Shown piece after piece: positions 35,578-44,928 of a stretch of 64,000 nt of DNA. Position 1 is the stretch's first letter, and each line of letters begins with the position of its first letter. Source of the DNA: JABMMZ01 sp964505065 (GTDB lineage Bacteria; Bacteroidota; Bacteroidia; NS11-12g; UBA955); NCBI GenBank assembly GCA_964505065.1, contig CAZDGF010000009.1:1-64000 (forward strand), in the 5' to 3' direction. The translations under genes and the position numbers were made by a program. Under the pieces are notes generated by a model. It ran no database searches. It saw only the letters and a program-made list of their open reading frames with translations, and had not been told where the DNA came from.

Positions 35578-36735
35578 TTACTCAACCCAACTTAAATAAT
35601 AGCTTGGGTCTTCAATATTCATAGCTGCTTCTGTAATTTGTAAGGGATAAAATGGGTCTATCATTACGGCTAATTCTTTGGTTTCTGTTTTACCAATACT
35701 TTTTTCTACTGTGCCTGGGTGTGGTCCGTGCGGTATGCCTTTAGGGTGCAAGGTTATCATGCCTTTTTCTACATGTTTACGGCTCATAAAATCGCCATCT
35801 ACATAATACAATACTTCATCGCTATCTACATTGCTATGGTTATATGGTGCAGGAATACTTTGCGGATGGTAATCGTACATACGAGGCACAAAAGAGCAGA
35901 TTACAAAATTATGCCCTTCAAAAGTTTGATGAATGGGCGGTGGCATGTGCACTCTGCCTGTTATAGGCTCATAATTATGAATACTAAAACCATAAGGATA
36001 TACCAAACCGTCCCAACCTATGGCATCAAAAGGATGTGCGGCATAAGTGTATGGAAACAATTGATTCCCTTTTTTAATCATCACTTTAAAATCGCCTTCT
36101 TCATCGTGGGTTTGTAGGTTTTGTGGCAATTTTATATCACGCTCGCAATAGGGCGAATGCTCTAAAAACTGACCGTAATTGTTCAAATATCTTTTTGGTG
36201 GGCGAATAGGGCTAAAACTTTCTGCAATAAACAAACGGTTGTTGCTATCGTTAAACTCTAATTGATAAATAATACCACGAGGAACTACCAAATAATCGCC
36301 ATATTCAAAAGGTATTTCGCCATAAAGCGTTTTTAGTTTTCCGCTGCCCTCGTGTATAAAAAGCACTTCATCTGCATCTGCATTTTTGTAAAAATAATTG
36401 GTCATGCTTTGTTGAGGTGCAGCTGTAGCCAAATACACATCTTTGTTGAACAATTGTATCACACGACTTTCTAAATAATCTGCCTTTGCAGGGGTATTAA
36501 AAGTTAAAAAACTTCTGTTTTGCATATTGTTGGCAATAGCCGCTTTTGGTGCTACATCTATAGGCGTGCCAATGGCTTTTACCAAAGTTGGTGGATGAGT
36601 ATGGTACACCAAAGAGTAAATACTGGAAAAACCTTCGGTACTTACCAACTCTTCAGAATATAGGCTACCATTGGGTTTGCGAAACTGTGTATGTCTTTTT
36701 GCAGGAATTTTTCCTGCGGTATAATAAAATGGCAT
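35578..36735 (-). CDS. hmgA: Homogentisate 1,2-dioxygenase
   Basis: 385 residues of the cupin-fold Fe(II) dioxygenase that opens the ring of homogentisate in tyrosine/phenylalanine breakdown. The metal-ligand region is YNHSNVDSDEVLYYVDGDF with GIPHGPHPG downstream (His, Glu, His); the loop GWDGLVYPYGF is conserved. It starts at 36735. It is monocistronic; the other tyrosine-catabolic genes are not in the window. Confidence 0.93.
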   Translation of the reverse strand: MPFYYTAGKIPAKRHTQFRKPNGSLYSEELVSTEGFSSIYSLVYHTHPPTLVKAIGTPIDVAPKAAIANNMQNRSFLTFNTPAKADYLESRVIQLFNKDVYLATAAPQQSMTNYFYKNADADEVLFIHEGSGKLKTLYGEIPFEYGDYLVVPRGIIYQLEFNDSNNRLFIAESFSPIRPPKRYLNNYGQFLEHSPYCERDIKLPQNLQTHDEEGDFKVMIKKGNQLFPYTYAAHPFDAIGWDGLVYPYGFSIHNYEPITGRVHMPPPIHQTFEGHNFVICSFVPRMYDYHPQSIPAPYNHSNVDSDEVLYYVDGDFMSRKHVEKGMITLHPKGIPHGPHPGTVEKSIGKTETKELAVMIDPFYPLQITEAAMNIEDPSYYLSWVE

Positions 36736-36780
36736 TATTTACGTTTAAATTTGTGGGTAAAATTAATCATTTTTGTAAAT

Positions 36781-37818
36781 ATGTTAAACTTTAAAAATAT
36801 TTGTTTCTCTACATTGCTTGTTCTTGGCTTTATTGCAACACAAGGCTGCAAAAAAAACACGGCTTATAGATACATTAGCGATACTGACACTACCTTTAGT
36901 GCCGATGTTAGAGCCATTTCTAAAAAAATAAACAATGCACCTACAAATGCCGAATTGTTTTATATCCGTGCCAAAACTTTTTATTTTATTGATAAATACA
37001 AAGATGCGCTTATAGATATAGATTATGCCTTGGTTTTAGACTCAATAAACCCTTTATATCATTTTACCAAAGGGCAATACCTTATGGCTGGCGATACTGC
37101 CAATGCGAAAGAGGCAGAAAAAAGCTATAACAATGCCATACGTTTAAAAAAGGATTACTTAGAGGCTTATTTAGCCATTGCCAAAATTCAATTTGCGAAA
37201 CAAAATTATACCAATGCGGAGCAAAACTATTTTGAAGCAAGCAAACTCGACCCCTCCAATGCCCTACCCTATTTTTATATTGGGCTTATGGCAAAAGAGC
37301 AAAAAGATACTGCCAAAGCCATTGCGCTATTCGAAAAAACATTGGCTTACGATGATAAATATTACGATGCCATTATGCAATTGGCAAATTATTATGCTGA
37401 AAAAAACGATAAAAAATGTGTAGCCCTTTTTGATAAAGCATTAAAAATAAACGAATTTAGCGATGAGGCTTTATATGCCAAAGGGCTATTTCTGCAAAAT
37501 CAAAATTTGTACAAAGATGCATCAATATTATACCAAGAAGTAGCAAAAATAAACCCATCGCACAAGTTTTGTAGATACAATTTAGCCTATATTAATACCC
37601 ATTTTAAAAATTATACTGATGCTTTAGATTTGCTAAACGAAACCATAAAACTTGATGAAAACTATGCAGATGCCTATACTTTAAGAGGCTTTGTAAAAGA
37701 AAATATGCGCAATACCTTAGGTGCAAATTCTGATTATCAAATGGCTTTGCAATTGGATAAAGAGCAAAAATTGGCTACTGAAGGCTTAAAAAGAGTAAAA
37801 GTAATTACCTCTTTCTAA
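36781..37818 (+). CDS. TPR-repeat lipoprotein
   Basis: 345 residues: signal peptide with lipobox (GFIATQGC, Cys20), then about eight TPR motifs (about 55-340: YNNAIRLKKDYLEAYLAIAK, ALAYDDKYYDAIMQLANYYA-like, DALDLLNETIKLDENYADAY). It is a periplasm-facing scaffold, perhaps for envelope assembly. The start at 36781 is chosen because the 30 upstream residues overlap hmgA's promoter region and lack signal character. It converges with, and overlaps by 14 bp, the lipoprotein gene ending at 37805. Confidence 0.82.
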   Translation: MLNFKNICFSTLLVLGFIATQGCKKNTAYRYISDTDTTFSADVRAISKKINNAPTNAELFYIRAKTFYFIDKYKDALIDIDYALVLDSINPLYHFTKGQYLMAGDTANAKEAEKSYNNAIRLKKDYLEAYLAIAKIQFAKQNYTNAEQNYFEASKLDPSNALPYFYIGLMAKEQKDTAKAIALFEKTLAYDDKYYDAIMQLANYYAEKNDKKCVALFDKALKINEFSDEALYAKGLFLQNQNLYKDASILYQEVAKINPSHKFCRYNLAYINTHFKNYTDALDLLNETIKLDENYADAYTLRGFVKENMRNTLGANSDYQMALQLDKEQKLATEGLKRVKVITSF

Positions 37819-38254
37819 AATAAATTTCGGCTGGGCTGCCGTTATACTCTAATGCTAACTGCATTTTATCGTTGGAGAGTGAAATAATATCTGCCGTATC
37901 TGTTAAATTCAAAATTGTAGCTTTTACCTTTTTTCTACCATCTATAAATTGCCAATCAGATGTTGTGGAATCATCTGTTCCGCATTTCAATGTGTTTTCG
38001 TACGATACCAAAAGACTATCTTTATAAAATCTATAACTGTCGTCTTTTAAGCATTTTTGAATAACCCCTGGAAAATTCCAAACGCTTGTTCCACTTGTTT
38101 TTACATCATATATTTCCCATTGGTGTGCCGTTAATTTAAGCATTATGCTATCTACAGCAGGAGTAAAATTTTCTGGAGTTTTTGGTGGTTCTACCTTTTT
38201 TTTACAACTGTAAGCCAAGGCAATTATTATAGCAGAAATAAATACTTTTTGCAT
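37805..38254 (-). CDS. Lipocalin-like lipoprotein, copy 1
   Basis: 149 residues with a lipobox (IALAYSC, Cys17). The mature domain has the signature LTAHQWEIYDVKTSGTSVW, QKCLKDDSYRFYKD, LKCGTDDSTTSDW and a C-terminal beta strand, the pattern of Bacteroidota lipocalin-like proteins. It is a paralogue of the gene directly upstream, which ends 7 bp before it starts (shared WxIxxxxxSGxxxWxxP, KDCxxDxxYxFxxxxxLxxxxxLKC). The two form an operon. Function unknown. Confidence 0.75.
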   Translation of the reverse strand: MQKVFISAIIIALAYSCKKKVEPPKTPENFTPAVDSIMLKLTAHQWEIYDVKTSGTSVWNFPGVIQKCLKDDSYRFYKDSLLVSYENTLKCGTDDSTTSDWQFIDGRKKVKATILNLTDTADIISLSNDKMQLALEYNGSPAEIYFRKR

Positions 38255-38261
38255 GTTAAAA

Positions 38262-38729
38262 TTAATGTTTGAAAGTTACAACTCCATCTAATCCACTATA
38301 TTTTACTTTCAACTGTAATGTACTACCATCTAAAGTATTCACATCGCTTGTATCATCAATAATTATTGTGCTTGTTAATTTTAAATTGATATACATTTTG
38401 CTATCGCTTATCAATTTGTAAGCACTATTGGTGCTATCTGGGTCGGCTGCATCACATTTTAAAGGTGTATCAAACCCTGTCAATATATTATTGGTTTTAA
38501 ACTTATAAGTATTGTCTTTATTACAATCTTTTACAATAAAAGGATTGCTCCAATAATCGCTACCACTAACAATTAATGATTGAATTTTCCATAATCCTTC
38601 AGATAAGTATTCTTGCTTACTTTTCCCAGGTGTATTGTTAGTTGGTTCAGGGTTTTTGGTTTTATCTTTACAACTATAAATTACCACTGCACTCAAAAAT
38701 GCTATTGAAAATATTTTTATTTTATTCAT
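38262..38729 (-). CDS. Lipocalin-like lipoprotein, copy 2
   Basis: 155 residues with a lipobox (AVVIYSC, Cys20) and the same domain plan as the downstream neighbour: LSEGLWKIQSLIVSGSDYW, VKDCNKDNTYKFKTNN, LKCDAADPDS. Sequence identity between the two is modest, so the duplication is old. It leads the operon, with a promoter at 38740-38772. Probably an outer-membrane lipoprotein that binds a small hydrophobic molecule; this is a family-based guess. Confidence 0.75.
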   Translation of the reverse strand: MNKIKIFSIAFLSAVVIYSCKDKTKNPEPTNNTPGKSKQEYLSEGLWKIQSLIVSGSDYWSNPFIVKDCNKDNTYKFKTNNILTGFDTPLKCDAADPDSTNSAYKLISDSKMYINLKLTSTIIIDDTSDVNTLDGSTLQLKVKYSGLDGVVTFKH

Positions 38730-38739
38730 AACTAAACAA

Positions 38740-38772
38740 CAAATATACTAAAATTTAAAGTTATTTTGCAAA
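38740..38772 (-). promoter_or_regulatory. Promoter of the paired lipoprotein operon
   Basis: The minus strand reads TTTG (38772-38769), 21 bp spacer, TATATTTG (38747-38740), matching the -33/-7 consensus. The ATG is 10 nt downstream. Confidence 0.55.
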
Positions 38773-38784
38773 CACAAAAAAAAT

Positions 38785-39528
38785 ATGGCTTGGTATAAAG
38801 ATTGGTTCAATAGCAAATACTATCATACTTTGTATGGTAAACGCAATGATGAAGAGGCAGAAGCAATGCTTTTAAACTTATTGAATATCTTAAATTTAAA
38901 GCCCAAACAAAAAGTATTGGATTTGGCTTGTGGCAAAGGCAGGCATTCCAAATTTTTAGCCAGCAAAGGCTTAAATGTATGGGGAATAGATTTGAGCGAA
39001 AACAGTATTGAATGCGCTAAAACCTACGAAAATGAACACTTAAAATTTGAGGTACACGATATGCGCAAAGTATATAAACCACAATATTTTGATGCCGTTT
39101 TCAATCTATTTACAAGCTTTGGCTATTTTGAAAGTTTTACAGATAATTTACAAACCTTAAAGGCTGTAAACGAAAATTTAAAACACAACGGCTTATTTAT
39201 TCAAGATTATTTGAATGCAGATTATGTAAAAGCCAACATAAAAGAATACCACGAACAAGAAATAGAAGGCATTAAATTTAAAATTAGAAAAAAAATAGAA
39301 TTTTGTGCTGAAACAGAAAGCGAAATGGTAGTTAAAACCATTAATTTTAATGCAGATAACGAGTATTTTCATTTTGAAGAGAAAGTAAGTCTTTTTACCC
39401 TTTCAGATTTTGAAGCCATGTATAGTATGGCTGGTTTAGAAATAGAAAACATTTATGGTAACTATCAATTTGAGCCTTTCAATAACCAACTTTCTGAAAG
39501 ATTAATCTTAATTTCGAAGCCTGAATAA
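38785..39528 (+). CDS. Class I SAM-dependent methyltransferase
   Basis: 247 residues. The SAM site is VLDLACGKGRHSKFLASKG with the acidic WGIDLSENSI strand; the C-terminal half is the beta-rich cap seen in small-molecule or tRNA methyltransferases of the Methyltransf_25 group. It overlaps the PAP2 gene by one base (ATAATG), and a ZIP gene follows, so the three form an operon. The methyl acceptor is unknown. Confidence 0.88.
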   Translation: MAWYKDWFNSKYYHTLYGKRNDEEAEAMLLNLLNILNLKPKQKVLDLACGKGRHSKFLASKGLNVWGIDLSENSIECAKTYENEHLKFEVHDMRKVYKPQYFDAVFNLFTSFGYFESFTDNLQTLKAVNENLKHNGLFIQDYLNADYVKANIKEYHEQEIEGIKFKIRKKIEFCAETESEMVVKTINFNADNEYFHFEEKVSLFTLSDFEAMYSMAGLEIENIYGNYQFEPFNNQLSERLILISKPE

Positions 39529-40085
39529 TGTTAAAAATAGACCAATATTTATACCAACTGATTAACCAAACCCTGCATGCCGATTGGCTAAATTGGCTAA
39601 TGGTGCAATTTTCTAATAAATATTTTTGGATACCCTTGTATGCTGTAATTGTTTTTTTTATCATCAAAGTTTTTAAGAAAAAAGCCATTATTGCTTTAAT
39701 CTGTTTAGGTGTTTCTGTTTTACTTGCAGATAGAGTTTCGAGTGGTTTTTTAAAACCTGCTTTTAAGCGCGAGCGACCCTGCCATATAGCAGCCCTAAAC
39801 CCCATAGTGCTCGACCCCTGCCACGATACAGGCAGTATGCCTTCATCTCATGCTGCTAATCATTTTGCTATTTCTGTATTTTTAATTTGCTTGTTCCATA
39901 AAAGTAAAAAACAGATTAAATATTTGCTTTTAATTTGGGCATTTTTAGTAGCCTACAGCCGTGTATATTGTGGGGTGCATTATCCTGCCGATGTTTTGGT
40001 GGGCGGCTTGATAGGGGCTTTAATTGGTTGGGCTTGTTATTATAATTTTTATAAACTAATGGAAAGGGCATTGAAATGGGCATAA
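39528..40085 (+). CDS. PAP2-family phosphatase (undecaprenyl-diphosphatase-like)
   Basis: 185 residues with five membrane helices. The three PAP2 motifs are present: KPAFKRERP, PSSHAANHF and SRVYCGVHYPADV (catalytic His). It removes a phosphate from a lipid diphosphate; a Bacteroidota undecaprenyl-pyrophosphatase role is likely. It overlaps the methyltransferase by 1 bp and the ZIP gene by 10 bp, so all three are translated from one transcript. Confidence 0.87.
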   Translation: MLKIDQYLYQLINQTLHADWLNWLMVQFSNKYFWIPLYAVIVFFIIKVFKKKAIIALICLGVSVLLADRVSSGFLKPAFKRERPCHIAALNPIVLDPCHDTGSMPSSHAANHFAISVFLICLFHKSKKQIKYLLLIWAFLVAYSRVYCGVHYPADVLVGGLIGALIGWACYYNFYKLMERALKWA

Positions 40086-40807
40086 GTTTTCCTGCTATTG
40101 TATTGCTATTGGGTCCTTTGTTGGGTATTTTTATTCAATATAAAATAAAATTTAACAACCCAAAAATAGTTGCCAATATTGTGCTTTTTAGCGGTGCATT
40201 TTTATTGGGTGTAGCTGTATTTGGGCTTATGCCCGAGCTTTTTAGCGAAACAGAAAATGCCAAACAAGCTGGTTTATGGCTTATTTTTGGTTTTTTATTT
40301 CAGCTTTTTTTAGAAAAATTTACAGGCGGCATAGGGCATGGGCATATACATAGCCACGAGGTGCCAAAAAATATATGGGTGCTTTATGCAGGGCTTTATG
40401 TACACGCTCTTTTTGAAGGGTATAGCGCAGGTGTAAGCAATTATTTATACCCTTTGGTTATTTCCAGTATGGTTATTGGCATTTCTATACACGAAGCCCC
40501 AGCTACTTTTTCTTTAAGTATGCTTTTAAAGCAAAAATTAAAGCATAAACAAAAACTAATTATAGCCCTTCTAATTTATGCTATGGCAACGCCTATTGGC
40601 TATCTATTGGGCGTTTATATTCATGCTGAAAATATTATTAGCGAAAATACAGCACAAATAATAACGGCTATAATTGCAGGCACTTTTTTACACATAAGCA
40701 CCACCATTGTATTCGAAACCAGCCTTTGGAAAAAAGAAGGTTTAAGCAAATGGCTTTTTATATTGTTTGGCTTAATAATTTCGTATTTGGCTTGTATCAT
40801 TGGGTAA
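40076..40807 (+). CDS. ZIP-family divalent metal transporter
   Basis: 243 residues with eight membrane helices. A His-rich loop GHGHIHSHE lies between helices 3 and 4; helix 4 has HALFEG and helix 5 has HEAPATF, the ZIP metal sites. It moves zinc or iron into the cytosol. It ends the methyltransferase-PAP2-ZIP operon. Specificity is not readable. Confidence 0.87.
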   Translation: MGISFPAIVLLLGPLLGIFIQYKIKFNNPKIVANIVLFSGAFLLGVAVFGLMPELFSETENAKQAGLWLIFGFLFQLFLEKFTGGIGHGHIHSHEVPKNIWVLYAGLYVHALFEGYSAGVSNYLYPLVISSMVIGISIHEAPATFSLSMLLKQKLKHKQKLIIALLIYAMATPIGYLLGVYIHAENIISENTAQIITAIIAGTFLHISTTIVFETSLWKKEGLSKWLFILFGLIISYLACIIG

Positions 40808-40858
40808 TTTTTTTGTCATTTAAATATGTATTACACAATATTTTTTAATTTATTACAT

Positions 40859-40866
40859 TATGTTTG
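40859..40866 (+). promoter_or_regulatory. TAnnTTTG box of porQ
   Basis: TATGTTTG, an exact match, 19 nt before the ATG at 40886. It lies after the upstream Met at 40826, so it supports the later start. Confidence 0.45.
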
Positions 40867-40885
40867 CATAGCACGTAAATACTTC

Positions 40886-41923
40886 ATGAACAAAAAAATT
40901 GCACTTTCCCTTATCATCTTTATACATTTTAATGCCCATGCACAAATAGCAGGCAAAGGTGTATTTGCTTTTTTAAATATGCAACCAAGCGCACGTAGCT
41001 TGGCTTTGGGTACAAATTTTATATCTTCAATAGATAACGATTTAAGTGTAGGCTATCAAAATCCTGCGGCTATGAATGCTAAAATGCACAATTATGCTTT
41101 TGCATCATACAACAATTATGTTTCGGATATTAATACAGGCTTTTTTGGCTATGCCAGGCATTATAAAAATGTGGGTACTTTTAGCGCCAATGTGTTTTAT
41201 TTTGATTATGGCAAATTTGATGGCTACTTGCCAAATGGCTTACCCACAGGCACTTTTACGGTTAAAGACCAAACTTTTCAAATAAACTATGGCAATAATT
41301 ATAAAGAAAAATTTAGATATGGTGCTTCCCTAAAATACATTTATTCTATCTACGAGCAATATGTAAGCAATGGCATAGCATCAGATTTATCTGCCATATA
41401 TACAGATACAGCCAATAAAATGGATATATCTTTAATAGCCCGCAATATTGGTTTTCAAGCTATACCATACCGAGGTACAGAGCGCCAACCATTGGCTTTT
41501 GAAATGGCTTTGGCTTTTTCTAAAAAATTAAAATACTTACCTTTTAAATACAATATTGTATTGAACAACTTGCAACAACCCGATATGCGTTATGATATAA
41601 AAAACACAAACCAAAGAGACGAACAAGGCAACGAAAGAGTAAAAAAAATGACTATGGGCGATAATCTTTTAAGACATTTAGTTGTAGGTGGCGAGTTTAA
41701 TTTATCTAAACATTTTATTGTGCGTTTTGGCTACAACCACCAACGCAGAAAAGAGGCAGCACCAGAGCAAAAAAAAGGTACAACAGGCTTTAGCTGGGGT
41801 TTAGGATTTAAAATCAGCAAATTTAATATAAGCTATGGTAGCGCTTCGCTTTTTCCTGGTTTTAATACCAATCAGTTTAGTTTATTATGCAATTTAGGCA
41901 ATTTTTATAAGAAGAAGGGGTGA
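40886..41923 (+). CDS. porQ: PorQ, type IX secretion system protein
   Basis: 345 residues with signal peptide (LSLIIFIHFNAHAQ) and the PorQ/PorV-like barrel. Landmarks: GVFAFLNMQPSARSLALG at the mature N-terminus and a C-terminal NFYKKKG. PorQ acts with PorZ and others at the outer-membrane attachment complex that anchors cargo lipopolysaccharide in T9SS. The start at 40886 is fixed by the promoter and signal peptide. It is monocistronic and ends in a strong hairpin. Confidence 0.87.
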   Translation: MNKKIALSLIIFIHFNAHAQIAGKGVFAFLNMQPSARSLALGTNFISSIDNDLSVGYQNPAAMNAKMHNYAFASYNNYVSDINTGFFGYARHYKNVGTFSANVFYFDYGKFDGYLPNGLPTGTFTVKDQTFQINYGNNYKEKFRYGASLKYIYSIYEQYVSNGIASDLSAIYTDTANKMDISLIARNIGFQAIPYRGTERQPLAFEMALAFSKKLKYLPFKYNIVLNNLQQPDMRYDIKNTNQRDEQGNERVKKMTMGDNLLRHLVVGGEFNLSKHFIVRFGYNHQRRKEAAPEQKKGTTGFSWGLGFKISKFNISYGSASLFPGFNTNQFSLLCNLGNFYKKKG

Positions 41924-42030
41924 AGTAAGGATTTAGGTTACAGGGTATAGGAGATAGAGTTAACTTAAATCGAAATTTTAAAAGAGATGTAATAATAGCT
42001 TGTTAAAATTTACTAAAAAAATGATTTTAA

Positions 42031-42067
42031 ACAAAAGGCTTATGTTGAAATAACATAAGCCTTTTGT
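42031..42067. terminator. Strong 16-bp hairpin between porQ and the S74 gene
   Basis: Arms ACAAAAGGCTTATGTT and AACATAAGCCTTTTGT (perfect) with a 5-nt loop. It sits between convergent genes and should stop both transcripts. Confidence 0.8.
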
Positions 42068-42083
42068 AAAACAATATAATAAT

Positions 42084-42228
42084 CCCAAATTCAGCAATAG
42101 AATTGCTGAATCGAATAACAAATTGTAAATCATGTTTTTACAAAACATAATTACAATTTTTAAATCGGGGTTAATCCCAACTAAATCAAATAGTTCGATT
42201 TTTCAAATCTCCTATTGATTAATTTGGG
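42084..42228 (+). mobile_element. 145-bp MITE-like element, copy B
   Basis: Ends CCCAAATT/AATTTGGG and flanking direct repeats ATAAT on both sides (5-bp target duplication, perfect). Same length and orientation as copy C (51101). Inner hairpin ATTCAGCAAT-AGA-ATTGCTGAAT (42089-42111), then a second long hairpin around 42120-42157. It lies at the 3' end of the S74 gene, 11 bp after the stop. Confidence 0.82.
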
Positions 42229-42239
42229 ATAATTATAGA

Positions 42240-44855
42240 TTATTTATTGGTAGAGTTTAATTGTTTCAAAGCCTCTATTTGTGCTTGTTGCTCTTGTATA
42301 GCTTTAATTAAAACAGGAATTAATTCCATATAATTAACGCTTAAATAATCTGTTTTAGCCTCTGGGCTGTTTCTATCTTTTGTTGCATCTAAATGTGTAG
42401 CATTTATTACCAATTCTGGCATAATTTTCTGCAACTCTTGGGCTATTAAGCCATGGTGCATACCAGTAGGAAGTGCCATATCGCCAAACTGACCAACTTT
42501 AAACTCGTAGCTACTTGGGCTTAGTTTCATAATATCTGCCAAGCCATATTGTACCGTACGAATATTGGTTTTCAATTTTGCATCAGAAGAGTATGAATTT
42601 GTACCTGTTCCTTGTATGTTGCCATTAAAATAGCTTACACCATTAGAATATAAAGAGTATGTAGAGCCACCGCTATTGGCATATATGCCACAATTACCCG
42701 AATTTCCTGAAGCATATAACCCAACCCAACCGCCTAAAAATACACCACCAATACCATAGCTACTTTGTGCATTGCTTTTGCCAAATATACCTACACCATC
42801 TGATGTTCCAGAGCGGGTTTCTGCCCAAATACCAGCAGTACGTGGGTTTGAACCAAAGGTATAAGCTAATCCATTACTTAATGTATTTACAGTGTGTATG
42901 CCAAAAGAATCTGTACCTTCTAAATATAATTTTCTGTTTAAGCGTGGACTTGTTGTGCCAAGCACTAATTGCCCATTTGGCATTAATTGCATTCTATTTG
43001 TAAGCGTTACTGTTGCTCCTGCTACATTAGATGCAGCTGTACTACCTGTTTGAAAACGCATAATACCATCACTTAATAAATGTTCTATTCTGGATACAAA
43101 GCCAGTTTTATTTACTTTATCTACTGAACCATCTAAATAGGAATTCATTTGAAGGTGCGAATTTCCGTTCGGACCATCAAATAAAACCCTACCGCTAATA
43201 TGTAATGGTGCTTTGGGCGTAGATGTTGCAACACCTACAAAACCATCTTTCATAATTTTAAAACGTTCTACAGCATTAGTATAAAAACCAATAGAATCAG
43301 GACAACCTAAAACCATACTTCCGTTATTATTGTTTATTATACCTAAATTTCTAGTTGAATAATTTCCAAAAGTGCCACTAGAATTGCTTGCATTGTATTT
43401 TATCAATTCCAATTGATTTCCCCCTCTTCCAGCTCTATAACCTTCAGCACCTCTAACATTTGCGTTTTCTACCATTAAAAAGTTTCCACCCGTTGAAGTA
43501 TCTACGGAAGGAAAATAATAATTTATTCCGTTTGGCGTTACTTTTGAGTTGAAAGAAACTCTACCTGTTGGCGCTACTACAATTCTTGCTTGATTGTTAT
43601 TGGCTAAAAATATTGAATCTTTTGTTTCGATAAGTAAATTGCCATTGGTATTGTAAATTAATCCTAAATTGGTGTTAGACACACCTGTGGTAGTGCCTGT
43701 AGATGTTGAACCACCTTTTGAAACAAAAATACTGTTAGAAGCTGCGTTTACTATATTTACAGAAGGTGTACCTGCATTATTTGTAGAACGAATACCTACA
43801 GTAGTAGCCGCATTGCCCGAAATATCTAAATTATAAGTTGGTGTAGCGCTATTTATACCCACTCTGCCATTGGCATCTTCTACAATTTTAGAGTTTTGTA
43901 ATCTACCCGTAGCAGTAAATTTAGGCACATAATTTTGTGTTCCTACACCGCTCATTAATACACCACTATCGCCATTTGGTATCCAATTAGCGCCATTCCA
44001 TTTTAATACTTGCCCATTTGTAGCTGCTTGTTGTGCAAGTTTTAAAGGATTGGCTGTAGTTCCGTTTCCTGCTATACCATTGCCAACCACCGCTGTTTGA
44101 GAACCCCAATTGTCTATATTATCATCGGTAGCTGGTGCCCAATTAAAACCATTCCATTTAAGCACTTGCCCAGTTGTAGCTCCTTGTTGTGCTAATTTTA
44201 AAGCATTTGCAGTTGTGCCATCGCCTTCTAATGTAGCATCAGTTTTTGCAGTTTGTGTTCCCCAATTGTCTTTGGTTGTGTCAATATCATTGGCAGCTAC
44301 CCATTCTGTTCCATTCCATTTAATGGTTTGTCCAACAGTAGCCCCAGCATTGTTTATTTGGCTTGGGTTTATTGTTGCATTAGCAGAAATAGCATTTGCT
44401 GTACCAGCTGTAGTTGCAGAGGTTGCAGTATTGGCAGAATTTGCATTTAAAGCATAAGGAACGCTTAACAATTGTGTTGTTCCCATATCGGTATAGCTTG
44501 TTCCGCCTGTAATATCTACCTCTACTTTTACGTATTTATTGTTGGTGCTCCATTGTGCATTGGTAGGCCAGCTGCCCGAAAGTAGTGTTCCTGAGCCAAT
44601 TTCTAAATTTACCAAACCTAAAGCATTGTTCAATGCAATGGCATGCCTTTCTGCATAAAGTTCTGTACCATTAGCGGTATTGTCTATAATGCTAATTTTT
44701 AAAGCCACATTGGTGCCGTTTGCTAAAGGAGAACCTGCGGCATTTCTTACTACCGCTTGGTAGCTAAATTTGTTGGGGGCTTGCGCCCATACTTGTGCTA
44801 TGCTTAATATAAGTAAGCCAAGTAATAGTTTTGATTTTAATTGTAAATGTTTCAT
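42240..44855 (-). CDS. Large secreted protein with C-terminal S74 intramolecular chaperone
   Basis: 871 residues. Signal peptide (LLGLLILSIAQVWAQ); an N-terminal beta domain (about 25-160); near-identical repeats around 175-300 (GQVLKWNG.NW, DNWGSQTA); a long beta-helical middle; and a C-terminal peptidase-S74/endosialidase-chaperone domain (about 770-870: SDAKLKTNIRTVQYGLADIM, GLIAQELQKIMPEL) with a final coiled coil. In phage tail fibres this domain trimerises and then cleaves itself off. Here it is a Bacteroidota cell-surface or secreted adhesin-like protein with no phage genes nearby. Confidence 0.87.
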   Translation of the reverse strand: MKHLQLKSKLLLGLLILSIAQVWAQAPNKFSYQAVVRNAAGSPLANGTNVALKISIIDNTANGTELYAERHAIALNNALGLVNLEIGSGTLLSGSWPTNAQWSTNNKYVKVEVDITGGTSYTDMGTTQLLSVPYALNANSANTATSATTAGTANAISANATINPSQINNAGATVGQTIKWNGTEWVAANDIDTTKDNWGTQTAKTDATLEGDGTTANALKLAQQGATTGQVLKWNGFNWAPATDDNIDNWGSQTAVVGNGIAGNGTTANPLKLAQQAATNGQVLKWNGANWIPNGDSGVLMSGVGTQNYVPKFTATGRLQNSKIVEDANGRVGINSATPTYNLDISGNAATTVGIRSTNNAGTPSVNIVNAASNSIFVSKGGSTSTGTTTGVSNTNLGLIYNTNGNLLIETKDSIFLANNNQARIVVAPTGRVSFNSKVTPNGINYYFPSVDTSTGGNFLMVENANVRGAEGYRAGRGGNQLELIKYNASNSSGTFGNYSTRNLGIINNNNGSMVLGCPDSIGFYTNAVERFKIMKDGFVGVATSTPKAPLHISGRVLFDGPNGNSHLQMNSYLDGSVDKVNKTGFVSRIEHLLSDGIMRFQTGSTAASNVAGATVTLTNRMQLMPNGQLVLGTTSPRLNRKLYLEGTDSFGIHTVNTLSNGLAYTFGSNPRTAGIWAETRSGTSDGVGIFGKSNAQSSYGIGGVFLGGWVGLYASGNSGNCGIYANSGGSTYSLYSNGVSYFNGNIQGTGTNSYSSDAKLKTNIRTVQYGLADIMKLSPSSYEFKVGQFGDMALPTGMHHGLIAQELQKIMPELVINATHLDATKDRNSPEAKTDYLSVNYMELIPVLIKAIQEQQAQIEALKQLNSTNK

Positions 44856-44928
44856 GATTTTTTTTTATTCTTAATTGATTTTTTTATTTTTTAAAAAGTG
44901 TTTTCAATAGTTTTAGTTTTTTTAATAT

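Noticed and set aside
44110..44457. Plus-strand ORF opposite the S74 gene
   Set aside because: It is the complement of the repetitive coding region and has no family resemblance; codon patterns favour the minus strand.
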